NCBI RefSeq assembly: GCF_023017165.1
Contig: NZ_JALKBW010000001.1
Coordinates: 3,348,001 to 3,412,000 of the forward strand
Length of the DNA: 64,000 nt
From: Gordonia alkaliphila
GTDB lineage: Bacteria > Actinomycetota > Actinomycetes > Mycobacteriales > Mycobacteriaceae
Direction of reading: 5' to 3'
Shown here: piece by piece, positions 45,098 to 55,897 of the stretch
Position numbering within the stretch: position 1 is the stretch's first letter
Layout of the letters: every line of letters starts with the position of its first letter
The notes under the pieces: generated by a model
The model's database searches: none
What the model was told of the DNA's origin: nothing
Seen by the model: the letters and a program-made list of their open reading frames with translations, nothing else
Made by a program: the position numbers and the translations under genes

Positions 45098-45226
45098 GTG
45101 TCCGCTGCTCCTCCCCGGCGGTGATCCGCCTGCGCTCGAGGGCGAATGATCGCCCGCTCGTGAATCACCCTAATGGTATCCGCTCGCCCGCCGCCGCCGT
45201 ATGCGGCCGTCCGACCGCCCCGCGGC

Positions 45227-46290
45227 TCAGACTTCGCCTCGAACCCGCTGTTGCAGTTCGGCTTTGCGAATCTTGCCGGCCGGCGTCATCGGGAACCACC
45301 GCGGGGTGTTCTTCGGGCCGATCCCAGTAGCCGTCGGCGATCGATGCGCCGCGCAGTTGCAGTTCACCGTCGACGCCCGCCGCCACCGGCACCCCGTCGG
45401 CGTCGACCACCCTCGCCTCCACGCCGTCCAGCGCCAGCCCGAGCGTGGTGAGCAGCGTCTGCTCGTCGTCGTCGGTGCCCGACATGACCGCCGCGCCCGA
45501 GCTCTCCGACAGGCCGTACAGATTGAACAGACGGGCTTCGGGCGCTGCCGCCGTCAGCGCACGGAACAGTGCGGGCTCGACGTTGGAGCCGCCGGAGATG
45601 GCCAGCCGCACCGGCAACGTCTCGCCCGGGGCGAGTTCGGCGAGCATGAGCTTCATCATCATCGGCACGCCGGTGAGCCCGGTGATCCGGTGTTCGCGCG
45701 CCAGCCCCATCGCCACCGACGGCGAGAAGGCCCGCACCAGGATCACCTGGCCACCGCCCAGCAGCATCGCCAGCAGCGTGCAGGTGACGCCGCCGACATG
45801 GTTGAACGGCAGAATGCCCAGCAGACCCGCCCCCTCGGGGGCCTCGACGTACACGATCGTCTCCAGGTCCGGGAGCCGGTCGCGCAGCGAATCGTGCAAC
45901 GCGGGGAACGCGAAGTCGCCGGATCGCGCCTCGCTGATCAGCATCGACGCCCCCGAATCGCCGAGCATGAACAGCAGCTCGCTCTCCCGGTAGCGGACGT
46001 TGAGAGTCACCATGATCGCTCCGAGCCGGGCGGCCGCGAAGAGCGTCTGCACCCATTCGATGCGATTGTCGAGGGCGATCGCGATCCGGTCGCCCGGACC
46101 GATCCCGCGGGCGGCCAGGCCCGCGGCGACGCGGTCGACGTCGGCCAGCAACTGGGCGAAGCTCACTGAGTGGCCGCCGTCGACGAGGAAGACGGACGAG
46201 CCAGTCCGCACGACGCGGTCGGTCAGCGTGGCGTACAGATCGCCGGCGGGTGCAGAGATGACGTACTCGGACCGAGATCCACAACGAGCC
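45227..46290 (-). pseudogene. Decayed acyl-CoA synthetase gene
   Basis: The N-terminal part reads SVSFAQLLADVDRVAAGLAA and LFAAARLGAIMVTLNVRYRE, but the whole AMP-binding A3 motif is missing: VYVEAPEGAG jumps straight to LLGILPFNHVGGVTCT. The middle NLYGLSESSGAAVMSG and DGYWDRPEEH follow. About 100 residues are then missing, and a frame change leads to the true C-terminus, FPMTPAGKIRKAELQQRVRG. Two internal deletions plus a frameshift make it non-functional. It lies in the variable gap between parA and xerD. Confidence 0.82.
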
Positions 46291-46348
46291 GACCACGCGG
46301 GCCGCCGTCGCGGCAGAGCTGATCGGGCTCGTCGACGCGCACGTGTAG
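46271..46348 (+). pseudogene. C-terminal remnant of an alpha/beta hydrolase (monoacylglycerol lipase-like)
   Basis: The plus strand reads TEIHNEPTTRAAVAAELIG and then LVDAHV before a stop. H-E-x-x-NE followed by a helix is the C-terminal catalytic-His region of monoacylglycerol-lipase-type hydrolases (usually HEVFNE). Only 25 codons remain and no start is possible, as the decayed acyl-CoA synthetase abuts it. The identification rests on a short match. Confidence 0.4.
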
Positions 46349-46358
46349 TGCGCCGCCG

Positions 46359-47291
46359 CTAGCGGGCGCGCGGATGCGCGGTGGCGTAGACCTCGCGCAT
46401 GGTGTTCACCGTGACGAGCGTGTACACCTGGGTGGTGGTCACCGACGAGTGGCCGAGTAGTTCTTGGACCACGCGGACGTCGGCGCCGCCGTCGAGCAGA
46501 TGGGTGGCGAAGCTGTGCCGCAGGGTGTGCGGCGAGACCTCTTTGTCGATCCCGGCGCGCGCGGCCGCGTCGACGAGCACCTGCCAGGCGCTCTGTCTCG
46601 ACAGTCGCCCCCCGCGCACGTTGAGGAACAGCGCGGGGATCCCCCGCTTGTTCAGGTCCGGACGCCCGCGCACCAGATAGGCGTCGACGGCGGCGATGGC
46701 TGGACGCCCCACCGGGACGATGCGCTCCTTGCCGCCCTTGCCGCGCAGCACCACCGCGCGATGTTCCATGTCGATGTCGTCGACGTCCAGGGCGGTGACC
46801 TCCGAGATGCGTGCACCGCAGCTGTAGAGCAGTTCGAGCATCGCCCGATCCCGCAGTGCCCGTGGATGATCCGGTGCGCCCGCGGCGTCCAGGATCACCA
46901 GCACCTCGTCCACCGACAGCGCCTTCGGCAGCCGTCGCGCGGCCTTCGGTGGTCGGACGGCGTGCGCCACGTCCTCGACGACGACGCCCTCGGCCGCCGC
47001 GAACTTGTGAAGTCCCCTGGTGGCCACCAGGGTTCGCGCCACGGAGGAATCGGCGAGCGCCGACACGCCCGCGTCCGGGTCGCCTTTACGCAGCGCCACC
47101 AGGAAACCGCGCACGTCCGATTCGGACACCGCTGCGAGCGTGCCGATGCCGCGGTCGGCGAGGAACTGCGTGTACCGCTCGAGGTCGCGCCGGTACGACG
47201 ACACGGTGTTGCGCGCCGACCCCTTCTCCACCGTCAGGTGGTCCAGGTAGCGCTGCACCACGTCGTCGACGGCGACCTGGAATGCTGCCAA
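46359..47291 (-). CDS. xerD: Tyrosine recombinase XerD
   Basis: 310 residues from a TTG start ([18 protein letters not shown]) placed 2 bases after the upstream Nudix stop; the open frame further upstream overlaps that gene. The SAM-like core-binding domain is residues 1-105. Catalytic residues are Arg161 (CGARISEV), His255 and Arg258 ([11 protein letters not shown]), His281 ([10 protein letters not shown]) and Tyr290. It resolves chromosome dimers at dif with XerC. The position beside Nudix and pyrG is the actinobacterial standard. Confidence 0.93.
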   Translation of the reverse strand: MAAFQVAVDDVVQRYLDHLTVEKGSARNTVSSYRRDLERYTQFLADRGIGTLAAVSESDVRGFLVALRKGDPDAGVSALADSSVARTLVATRGLHKFAAAEGVVVEDVAHAVRPPKAARRLPKALSVDEVLVILDAAGAPDHPRALRDRAMLELLYSCGARISEVTALDVDDIDMEHRAVVLRGKGGKERIVPVGRPAIAAVDAYLVRGRPDLNKRGIPALFLNVRGGRLSRQSAWQVLVDAAARAGIDKEVSPHTLRHSFATHLLDGGADVRVVQELLGHSSVTTTQVYTLVTVNTMREVYATAHPRAR

Positions 47292-47293
47292 AG

Positions 47294-47920
47294 TTATTGC
47301 CGCCCAAAGAATCTCCGCGGACGATCGGTCCACGGAGCGTCCGGTGCGCGCAGTTCGACGCCGCTGCGCAGGGCTTCTGCGGCGGCCAGGATCCCGGCCA
47401 CGGCGCTGGCGTTGACGATCTCGCCGGACAACGCGGCGGCCACGGCGTCGTCGAGCGAGAGCCACAGCACCTGCAGGTCGGCTTCCTCGTTCTCCCGCGG
47501 CGCGGACTGGACCGCGTGCAAGTCCTCGGCCAGGAACACGCGGGTGGCCTCGTCGCAGAAACCGGCCGACGAGACCAGGTCCACGAGAGTCTGCCACGAG
47601 CCGGCCGCCAGATCCGCCTCTTCGGCGAGCTCGCGCTGCGCCGCTTCCACGGGCGATTCATCGGGGCCGCCGTCGAGCAGACCGGCGGGGAGTTCGAGCA
47701 GGCGACGCCCGACCGGGTGCCGATACTGATTCACCAGCGCGATGCGGCCGCGGTCGTCGCGGGCGACCACCGCCACGGCACCGTGCTTGGACACGACTTC
47801 TCGCTCGGCGGCCCGCCCGCCCGGCATCTCGACTCGGTCCAGGCGCAGCGCCAGGATCGCACCGCTGTACACCGTCGTCGAGTCACGGACGGTGAACTCG
47901 TGCGATCCCGGCTCGCCCAT
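47294..47920 (-). CDS. Nudix hydrolase, ADP-ribose pyrophosphatase type
   Basis: 208 residues. The first half shows [19 protein letters not shown] and [20 protein letters not shown], and the Nudix box [20 protein letters not shown] continues with AEEADL. Spacing in the box is slightly longer than canonical, but the REL..EE core is present. It is the orthologue by position of M. tuberculosis Rv1700, which hydrolyses ADP-ribose. Packed 2 bases from pyrG and xerD. Confidence 0.88.
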   Translation of the reverse strand: MGEPGSHEFTVRDSTTVYSGAILALRLDRVEMPGGRAAEREVVSKHGAVAVVARDDRGRIALVNQYRHPVGRRLLELPAGLLDGGPDESPVEAAQRELAEEADLAAGSWQTLVDLVSSAGFCDEATRVFLAEDLHAVQSAPRENEEADLQVLWLSLDDAVAAALSGEIVNASAVAGILAAAEALRSGVELRAPDAPWTDRPRRFFGRQ

Positions 47921-47922
47921 CG

Positions 47923-49701
<1,779 letters not shown>

Positions 49702-49759
49702 CTACGGGACTTCAGCCTAACAGCATCCTTCCCCGGCCGATAACAACACGCGCGTGCGA

Positions 49760-50686
49760 TCAGCGACCCGGCGCGGTCACCGTGATCGACGCCGCACCTT
49801 TTCCGGTGCCGTAGGCGCCCGAGCGCCCCTCGGACTCGGCCTGCAACGCCAGGATCACGGTGAGGCGCCCGGTCTGCTCGTTCACATCGTCGACGGTCGA
49901 CAGCGAGTTGCCCAGCCCGGGATCGGAACGGACGACGGCGATCGCCGCGCTGCCGTCGGCAGAACCGTCGCGGCCGGCCAGGACGCCGCCCTGACCACGC
50001 TGCGCCATCGCGGAGGCCAGACGCCCCAGCAGCTGGCCCTGAGCGCCCGAGTCGGCGGGCACGGCGCCGCCGGTCATCACCACCACGAGATCGGCCGGCT
50101 TCACGGTGCCGTCGGCGTAGTCGAGGAAACCGCCCTCGCGCAGCGTCTGCAGCACGGTGGCCCGGTCCTGCTCCGGCACCGGCCGCGCCCCGTCGCGCAC
50201 CAGCAGTGCGGCACCGAGCAGATCGCCCACCCGGGATCCGGAATCGGAGAAGTCGGTGCGCAACTGCTGACCGGCAGGCACCGACTGGTCGACGATGGTC
50301 GAGAGCTTGGCGGCGTTCTCGTCGCGGACCAGCGTGGTCCGCAGACTGAGCTGTCCGGAATAGTCGGCGCCGGCGTCGGCCAGCAGTGCCTTGACGGCTT
50401 CGGTGTCGGTGTCCGCGGCCGTCGGCCCGGTCACCACGAGCACCGATTTACCCACGAGCGTGCCGCCCACCAGCTCGGGCGTGACCGCGGTCAGGAAGCC
50501 CTGGTCGACGTTCACCTGCCGGGCCAGCGCGTCGCGTTCGTTCTCGGCGACGCCGAGCCGATCGCGTTCGGTGCCGGTCAACTGGTTCACCCGGTCCCCG
50601 ATGAAGCCGGAACCGAGGAACAGGCCCAACGCCAACGCCAGGAAGACGGCGATCAGCGAGATGGCGTGCTGGCGCAGCGAAATCAT
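49760..50686 (-). CDS. steB: SteB/MctB-family envelope protein
   Basis: 308 residues from MISLRQHAISLIAVFLALALG, a single N-terminal membrane anchor with an outward domain. The Ala/Asp-rich exterior (VTGPTAADTDTEAVKALLAD, PADLVVVMTGGAVPADSG) matches the family of Rv1698/MctB, linked to copper tolerance in mycobacteria and, as SteB, to envelope integrity with SteA in corynebacteria. The start overlaps the steA stop by 4 bases, so the two are a coupled pair. Confidence 0.88.
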   Translation of the reverse strand: MISLRQHAISLIAVFLALALGLFLGSGFIGDRVNQLTGTERDRLGVAENERDALARQVNVDQGFLTAVTPELVGGTLVGKSVLVVTGPTAADTDTEAVKALLADAGADYSGQLSLRTTLVRDENAAKLSTIVDQSVPAGQQLRTDFSDSGSRVGDLLGAALLVRDGARPVPEQDRATVLQTLREGGFLDYADGTVKPADLVVVMTGGAVPADSGAQGQLLGRLASAMAQRGQGGVLAGRDGSADGSAAIAVVRSDPGLGNSLSTVDDVNEQTGRLTVILALQAESEGRSGAYGTGKGAASITVTAPGR

Positions 50687-51876
50687 CCGGTGGTGGTTCC
50701 CAGTCCGCTCACCCAGTCGGTCACCTGGTCCCACCTGTCGCCGAACCACGCGCCGACACCGACGTCGCCGGTGGTGATCATCAGCGCGACGACCAGCACG
50801 AGCAGGGCGGCCAGTACCAGCATGGCGATCACCGCGCCGCTGACCCGGCTGCGGTACAGGGTGGCCACGGCCTTGGCGTCGACCAGCTTCTGGCCCACCT
50901 TGAGGCGGGTCAGGAAGGTCGACGGGATCTGATCGCGACGGCTGCGATCGAAGAAGTCGTTGAGTGTGCCGCCCAGCCCGACGGTGACGATCAGGTCGGC
51001 GTCGTGGAAGTCGACGAGGAGCAGTGCGAGGTCACCGGCCGAGCCGACGGCGGGGAACGTCGTCGCACCGATGCCGAGGTCCTGGATGCGTTCCAGGCCG
51101 GCCGCGTGGCCGTCCGGGTCGGCGGGCAGCACCAGTTCGGCGCCCGACTTGAGGGTCTCGTCCTTGATCTCATCGGGGTCGGCAACGATGACGGCGGGCT
51201 TGTAGCCGGCCTTCATCAGGGTGTCCGCGCCGATCCCGACGCCGATCATGACCGGCTGATACTCCTTGATGAACGGCTTGAGCGCCTTCAGGTCGGCGAC
51301 GCGGTCGGAGCCGTCGCCCACCACCACCACGTGGCGGCCCTCCAGCTTCACGTCCAGCTTCGGCACGCCCACGCCGTCGATCAGCAGTGGCGATTCGCTG
51401 CGGATGAACTCGATGGAATTGCCGGAAAACGCCTCGAGGTGATCGATCAGGCCGGTCTTGGCTTCGAGCATCCGGTCGGCGACGGCGCGCTCGTCCAGCT
51501 CGGCGCCGCGCGCCACCACGCGGTCGCCCAGGTAGAGCCGGTTGTCGTGCAGACGGAGTTTGGCGCCCTCCTTGACCCGTGCGAAGACCTCCGAGCCCAC
51601 CTCGTCGAGCAGCGGGATGCCCGACGCCGCGAGCACCTCGGGGCCGAGGTTCGGATAGCGACCGGTGATCGACGACGACGCGTTCACCACCGCGACCACG
51701 TCGGCTGCGACCAGCGCGTCGGCGGTGAGACGGTCGAGGTCCACCTCGTCGAGGATGACGATGTCACCCGGACCGACCCGATCGACCAGACGTTTCGTCT
51801 TCTTGTCGATACGCGCGATACCGGTGGTACCGGGCAGGTCTTCGGTGCGGCGCGAGAGCAGAGCTGGCATCCTCAT
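50683..51876 (-). CDS. steA: SteA-like membrane-anchored protein
   Basis: 397 residues from MRMPALLSRRTEDLPG; an ATG two codons later is possible. A large cytoplasmic domain related to thiamin-pyrophosphokinase folds (LDVKLEGRHVVVVGDGSDRV, PVMIGVGIGADTLMKAGYKP, VIVADPDEI) ends in one transmembrane helix (about 345-365, VIAMLVLAALLVLVVALMI). In Corynebacterium SteA and SteB interact and affect cell-wall assembly. It is downstream of recN in the conserved order. Confidence 0.88.
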   Translation of the reverse strand: MRMPALLSRRTEDLPGTTGIARIDKKTKRLVDRVGPGDIVILDEVDLDRLTADALVAADVVAVVNASSSITGRYPNLGPEVLAASGIPLLDEVGSEVFARVKEGAKLRLHDNRLYLGDRVVARGAELDERAVADRMLEAKTGLIDHLEAFSGNSIEFIRSESPLLIDGVGVPKLDVKLEGRHVVVVGDGSDRVADLKALKPFIKEYQPVMIGVGIGADTLMKAGYKPAVIVADPDEIKDETLKSGAELVLPADPDGHAAGLERIQDLGIGATTFPAVGSAGDLALLLVDFHDADLIVTVGLGGTLNDFFDRSRRDQIPSTFLTRLKVGQKLVDAKAVATLYRSRVSGAVIAMLVLAALLVLVVALMITTGDVGVGAWFGDRWDQVTDWVSGLGTTTG

Positions 51877-51993
51877 GGCCCGATCTTGGGCCCGATCACG
51901 CCCGAGTACACGGAGGCGCGCCGTAACAACGGCAACATATGTCACACAATGCGCAGAAACCTCGCGCGCCGCATCCGTCTCGCTGGTATCGCC

Positions 51994-53760
51994 TCAGCCG
52001 GCTTCCGGGGTGGCCCGCGCCGCCTCGGCGGTCTGCAGCAGTTCCTCGGCGTGCGCGCGCCCGGTGTCTGAATCGCCCAGCCCGGCGAGCATGCGCGCCA
52101 GTTCGGCCACCCGCTCGGCGCGGTCGAGCTCGGTGAGGGTCGACGTCTGGCGCCCGCGCGCACCGCCACCGACCTTGCCGATCACCAGGTGGTTGTCGGC
52201 GAAGGCCGCCACCTGCGGCAGGTGGGTCACCACGATCACCTGGTGCCGTCGTGCCAGCCGGGCCAGACGCGCACCGATCTGCACCGCGGCGCCGCCGCCG
52301 ACACCGGCATCCACTTCGTCGAAGACCATCACTCCGCCCGCGTCGGGTTCGGCCAGCACCACCTCCAACGCGAGCATCACGCGGGAGAGTTCGCCGCCGG
52401 AGGCCGACTTGGCGATCGGCAACGGTCGTGCACCCTTGTGCGCCACGAGCCCGAACTCGACCCGGTCGGCACCGTCGCCGCCGGCCGTCGTGCGGTGGCC
52501 GTCCACCTCGATGGCAAGTCGGTCGTCATCGGCCGAGGCCAGCGTCACGGTGACTGCGAGTTCACTGCCGCCCATCGCCAGGCCGGCGAGCTCGGCGGAG
52601 ACCTTGGTGCCGAGCTTCCCGGCGGCCGCGGCCCGCACCGCGTGGAGTCTGCCCGCCAGTTCGGCGACCTGCGCGCGTTCCTTCTCGGCCCGCGCCTCCA
52701 GCTCTTCGACGGAGCCCTCCGGATCGTCGAGCTGGGCGAGGCGACGGCGCGCGTCGTCGGCCCACTCGATCACCCCGTCGACGTCGGCGGCGTATTTGCG
52801 GGTCAGCAGCTTGAGGTCGCCCTGCCGGTTCAGCAACGAGTCGAGGTCCTGCGCGTCGCTGGGCAACCCGGACAGGTAGGCCGACAGCTCCTCGCCGAGG
52901 TCGTTGACCACGACCAGCGCCTCCGCCACGCGCGGCAGCAGCTCGCGCAGCGCCTCGTCGTCGGCGCCTTCGAGCAGGGAACGCACCGAGCCGAGCCCGT
53001 CGACGACGCTGGTCGACATGCCGCCGTCGCCGGACACGATGCCGTGCGCGCCGGCCGCGGCCGCCCGCAGATCCTCCAGGTCGGTGAGCCGTCGGATGGT
53101 CGAGACCAGTTCGGCGTCCTCACCCGGTTCCGGGGCGACGGCGTCGATCTCCTCGAGCCCGAACCGCAGACGGTCGGCTTCCTGCGCGAGCGCGCGCGAG
53201 TCGGCGCGACGACGGTCCAGCTCGTCGAGGGTGGCGATCCAGCGGGACCGCGCGGTGCGGTACTTGGCGAGCAGGTCGGTGGCTTTCTTGCCGGCGAACC
53301 GGTCGAGCGCCGCGCGCTGCTGGTCCGGACGGGCCAGCCGCAGCTGATCGTTCTGGCCGTGGACGGTGAGCAGTTCGCCGGTCAGTTCACCCAGGACGGT
53401 GGCCGGGACCGAACGCCCGCCGAGGTGCGCCCGCGAGCGCCCGTCTGCACCGACGGTCCGGACCGCGATGATCGTGTCGTCGTCGTCGGTCTGCGCACCG
53501 GTCGCGTCGAGCACTTCGTCGATCTTCGGCACACGCTGCGCCCCGGTGGGCAGCCGGAAGCGGCCCTCCACCACGGCCCGGTCGTCGCCGGTCCGCACCC
53601 GTCCCGCATCGGCGCGCGCACCGGACAGCAGCCGCAGGCTCGTCACGATCATGGTCTTACCCGCGCCGGTCTCGCCGGTCAGCACGGTGAAGCCGGGCGC
53701 GAACTCCGCTGTCGCCGACTCCAACACGCCGAGTCCGCGAATCGACAGCTCCTCGAGCAC
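51994..53760 (-). CDS. recN: DNA repair protein RecN
   Basis: 588 residues. Walker A LTGETGAGKTMIVTSLRLL (about 31-38), a long coiled-coil middle (about 160-380), the signature SASGGELSRVMLALEVVLAE and Walker B MVFDEVDAGVGGGAA are all present. It is an SMC-like ATPase in double-strand-break repair. 7 bases follow the nadK stop. About 118 bases separate its 3' end from steA. Confidence 0.96.
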   Translation of the reverse strand: MLEELSIRGLGVLESATAEFAPGFTVLTGETGAGKTMIVTSLRLLSGARADAGRVRTGDDRAVVEGRFRLPTGAQRVPKIDEVLDATGAQTDDDDTIIAVRTVGADGRSRAHLGGRSVPATVLGELTGELLTVHGQNDQLRLARPDQQRAALDRFAGKKATDLLAKYRTARSRWIATLDELDRRRADSRALAQEADRLRFGLEEIDAVAPEPGEDAELVSTIRRLTDLEDLRAAAAGAHGIVSGDGGMSTSVVDGLGSVRSLLEGADDEALRELLPRVAEALVVVNDLGEELSAYLSGLPSDAQDLDSLLNRQGDLKLLTRKYAADVDGVIEWADDARRRLAQLDDPEGSVEELEARAEKERAQVAELAGRLHAVRAAAAGKLGTKVSAELAGLAMGGSELAVTVTLASADDDRLAIEVDGHRTTAGGDGADRVEFGLVAHKGARPLPIAKSASGGELSRVMLALEVVLAEPDAGGVMVFDEVDAGVGGGAAVQIGARLARLARRHQVIVVTHLPQVAAFADNHLVIGKVGGGARGRQTSTLTELDRAERVAELARMLAGLGDSDTGRAHAEELLQTAEAARATPEAG

Positions 53761-53767
53761 GCTCTCC

Positions 53768-54739
53768 TCAGCTCCTTCCGCGCCACCCGGTGACGGGCAG
53801 CGAGAACTTGGTGACCAGGCGATCGGTGAACGGTTCGGAACCGATCCGCACCCACCGCAACGACGTATCCGCGCGCACCGCTTCGACGCGGCCGCCCGCG
53901 GGGACTTCCAGAATGCGCCGACCGTCGCAGAGTGCCACCGCCGGGCGCCCGTGCGCGTCGACCTCGACGGCGATGCGCGACCGCGGGCTGGTCACCATCG
54001 GTCGGGCGAACAGCGCGTGCGCATTGCTCGGCACCACCAGGATCGCTTCCAGGTCCGGCCACATCACCGGTCCGCCGGCCGAGAAGGCATAGGCCGTGGA
54101 GCCGGTCGGCGTGGAGATGAGGAGCCCGTCCGCCCCGAATGCCGAGACCGGTCGGCCGTCGACTTCGGTGACCAGTTCGAGGACGCCGTTGTGCGAACGA
54201 TTCTGCACGGCGACCTCGTTGAGCGCCCAGGTCTGCCCCAGTTTGGCTCCGCCCTCGTTGTCGAGCACGGTGACGTCGAGCACCATCCGATCCTCGACGC
54301 AGTATTCGCCGGCGATCACCCTATCCAGCACCTCGTCGATGCCGTGTGCTTCGGCCTCGGCCAGGAAACCGATGTGGCCGAGGTTGACCCCCAGCAGCGG
54401 TACCTGCGCCGGATAGGCCAGCTCGGCGGCGCGCAGGAAGGTTCCGTCGCCGCCCAGCACCAGCACCAGCTCGCAGCCGACCGCGGCCTCGGGACCGGCG
54501 TGCACCAGCTCCACCTCGGCGCCGGCGGCGCGCAGTTCGGACGGATCCAACGGATGCCAGGACGCGTCCTGCGACACGGCGGGCTGGCGGGTGTCGTGGT
54601 GCAGGACCCGCAGGGTGATGCCGGCCTCGCCGCAGCGACGGCCGACGGTGTCCAGGGTGCCGGTCACTACGTCGCGCCCGGTGTGCGCGACCACCAGGAA
54701 GGTCCGCGGAGCAGCGATCGACGCTGTTTCAGTGCCCAC
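53768..54739 (-). CDS. nadK: NAD kinase
   Basis: 323 residues from a GTG preceded by AGGAGG; the frame is open 19 codons earlier. The diacylglycerol-kinase-like motif [16 protein letters not shown] (catalytic Asp) and the conserved [20 protein letters not shown] are present, with [11 protein letters not shown]. It makes NADP+. It lies between recN and tlyA, the usual actinobacterial order. Confidence 0.95.
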   Translation of the reverse strand: MGTETASIAAPRTFLVVAHTGRDVVTGTLDTVGRRCGEAGITLRVLHHDTRQPAVSQDASWHPLDPSELRAAGAEVELVHAGPEAAVGCELVLVLGGDGTFLRAAELAYPAQVPLLGVNLGHIGFLAEAEAHGIDEVLDRVIAGEYCVEDRMVLDVTVLDNEGGAKLGQTWALNEVAVQNRSHNGVLELVTEVDGRPVSAFGADGLLISTPTGSTAYAFSAGGPVMWPDLEAILVVPSNAHALFARPMVTSPRSRIAVEVDAHGRPAVALCDGRRILEVPAGGRVEAVRADTSLRWVRIGSEPFTDRLVTKFSLPVTGWRGRS

Positions 54740-54767
54740 CGCTACCTCCTCGACTCTCGTGTACGCG

Positions 54768-55592
54768 TCATTGCGGTCCGCGCGCGACGGCCGCATCGAT
54801 CATCTCCACGGTATCGGTCGCCGCCGACACCTCCGCCGGGGCGTCCGGCTTGTGCAGCCACAGGAAATACTCGACGTTGCCGGACGGGCCCGGCAGCGGA
54901 CTCGCCTCCACCGCCCGCGTCACCAGTCCGAGCTCGGCCGCGGCCGTCGCGACCTGCGCCACCGCCTCGGCGCGCAGCACCGGATCGCGGACCACGCCGC
55001 CGGCACCCACCCGCTCTTTACCCACTTCGAACTGCGGCTTCACCATGGGCAGGTAGTCGCCCCCGGGTCGCAGGCACGAGGCCAACGCGGGCAGCACCAG
55101 CTTGAGGGAGATGAACGACAGATCGGACACGATGAGGTCCACCGGGCCGCCGATCGCCTCCGGGGTCAGGTGACGCACATTGGTGCGGTCGTGCACGTGA
55201 ACCCGTTCGTCACTCTGCAGCCGCCAGACCAGCTGGCCGTAGCCGACGTCGACCGCCTCCACCTCGCGCGCGCCTTCGCGCAGCAAGACATCGGTGAAAC
55301 CGCCGGTGGAGGCACCGGCGTCGAGGCAGCGGCGTCCCTCGACGACGAACCCACGCGGGCCGAACGCGGCGAGTGCCCCCAGCAGTTTGTGTGCGCCGCG
55401 GGAGGCCCAGTCGTCGGTCTCCCCCTCCACGACGACAAGCGGGGTGTCCCGGCCCACGTTGGTGGCGGCCTTAGCAGCGACGGTTCCGTTGACTTTGACG
55501 CGACCGTCGTCGATCAGCTGTCGAGCCTGTTCCCGGGACCGGGCCAGACCCCGGCGCACCAGTTCGGCATCTAAGCGTGCGCGTGCGGCCAT
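54768..55592 (-). CDS. tlyA: 16S/23S rRNA 2'-O-methyltransferase TlyA
   Basis: 274 residues. An S4 RNA-binding domain ([20 protein letters not shown], 5-25 onward) is followed by an FtsJ-like methyltransferase: [16 protein letters not shown] (SAM site), [18 protein letters not shown] and MVKPQFEVG. The Lys-Asp-Lys catalytic set is consistent. In mycobacteria it methylates C1409 of 16S and C1920 of 23S rRNA and sets capreomycin susceptibility. 28 bases from nadK. Confidence 0.95.
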   Translation of the reverse strand: MAARARLDAELVRRGLARSREQARQLIDDGRVKVNGTVAAKAATNVGRDTPLVVVEGETDDWASRGAHKLLGALAAFGPRGFVVEGRRCLDAGASTGGFTDVLLREGAREVEAVDVGYGQLVWRLQSDERVHVHDRTNVRHLTPEAIGGPVDLIVSDLSFISLKLVLPALASCLRPGGDYLPMVKPQFEVGKERVGAGGVVRDPVLRAEAVAQVATAAAELGLVTRAVEASPLPGPSGNVEYFLWLHKPDAPAEVSAATDTVEMIDAAVARGPQ

Positions 55593-55616
55593 CAGTGTCC
55601 CCCGCCGACCGGCGAC

Positions 55617-55868
55617 TCAACCACGGCCGACCTCGTCCAAGGCTGCGACCAGCGCGTCGTGCGCAGAGGTCAGCAGATCGGCCTGCCGAGCGACCGCAGC
55701 GAGTTGGAACCCGCCGTCGAGTTCGATCCGGATCTGTTCCACCTGACCCAGCAGGTCGTCGACCTGTCCGGCGACCGGGTGGTCGGCCGGATCGGGCGGC
55801 GGCGCCGAGGCACGGGCCGCGCGCGCGGCCAGCGCTGCGGGTGAGGGAGAGTTGTCGGTTCCGGTCAT
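55617..55868 (-). CDS. Small conserved protein between HAD phosphatase and tlyA genes
   Basis: 83 residues. A Pro/Ala-rich start (SPSPAALAARAARASAPPPD) is followed by a helix, VDDLLGQVEQIRIELDG, and ALVAALDEVG. By position it matches the short gene Rv1693 of M. tuberculosis. The function is unknown; a coiled-coil or partner-binding role is possible. Confidence 0.7.
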   Translation of the reverse strand: MTGTDNSPSPAALAARAARASAPPPDPADHPVAGQVDDLLGQVEQIRIELDGGFQLAAVARQADLLTSAHDALVAALDEVGRG

Positions 55869-55897
55869 GACCTGCCCAGGCTATCGCACGACGGCGG

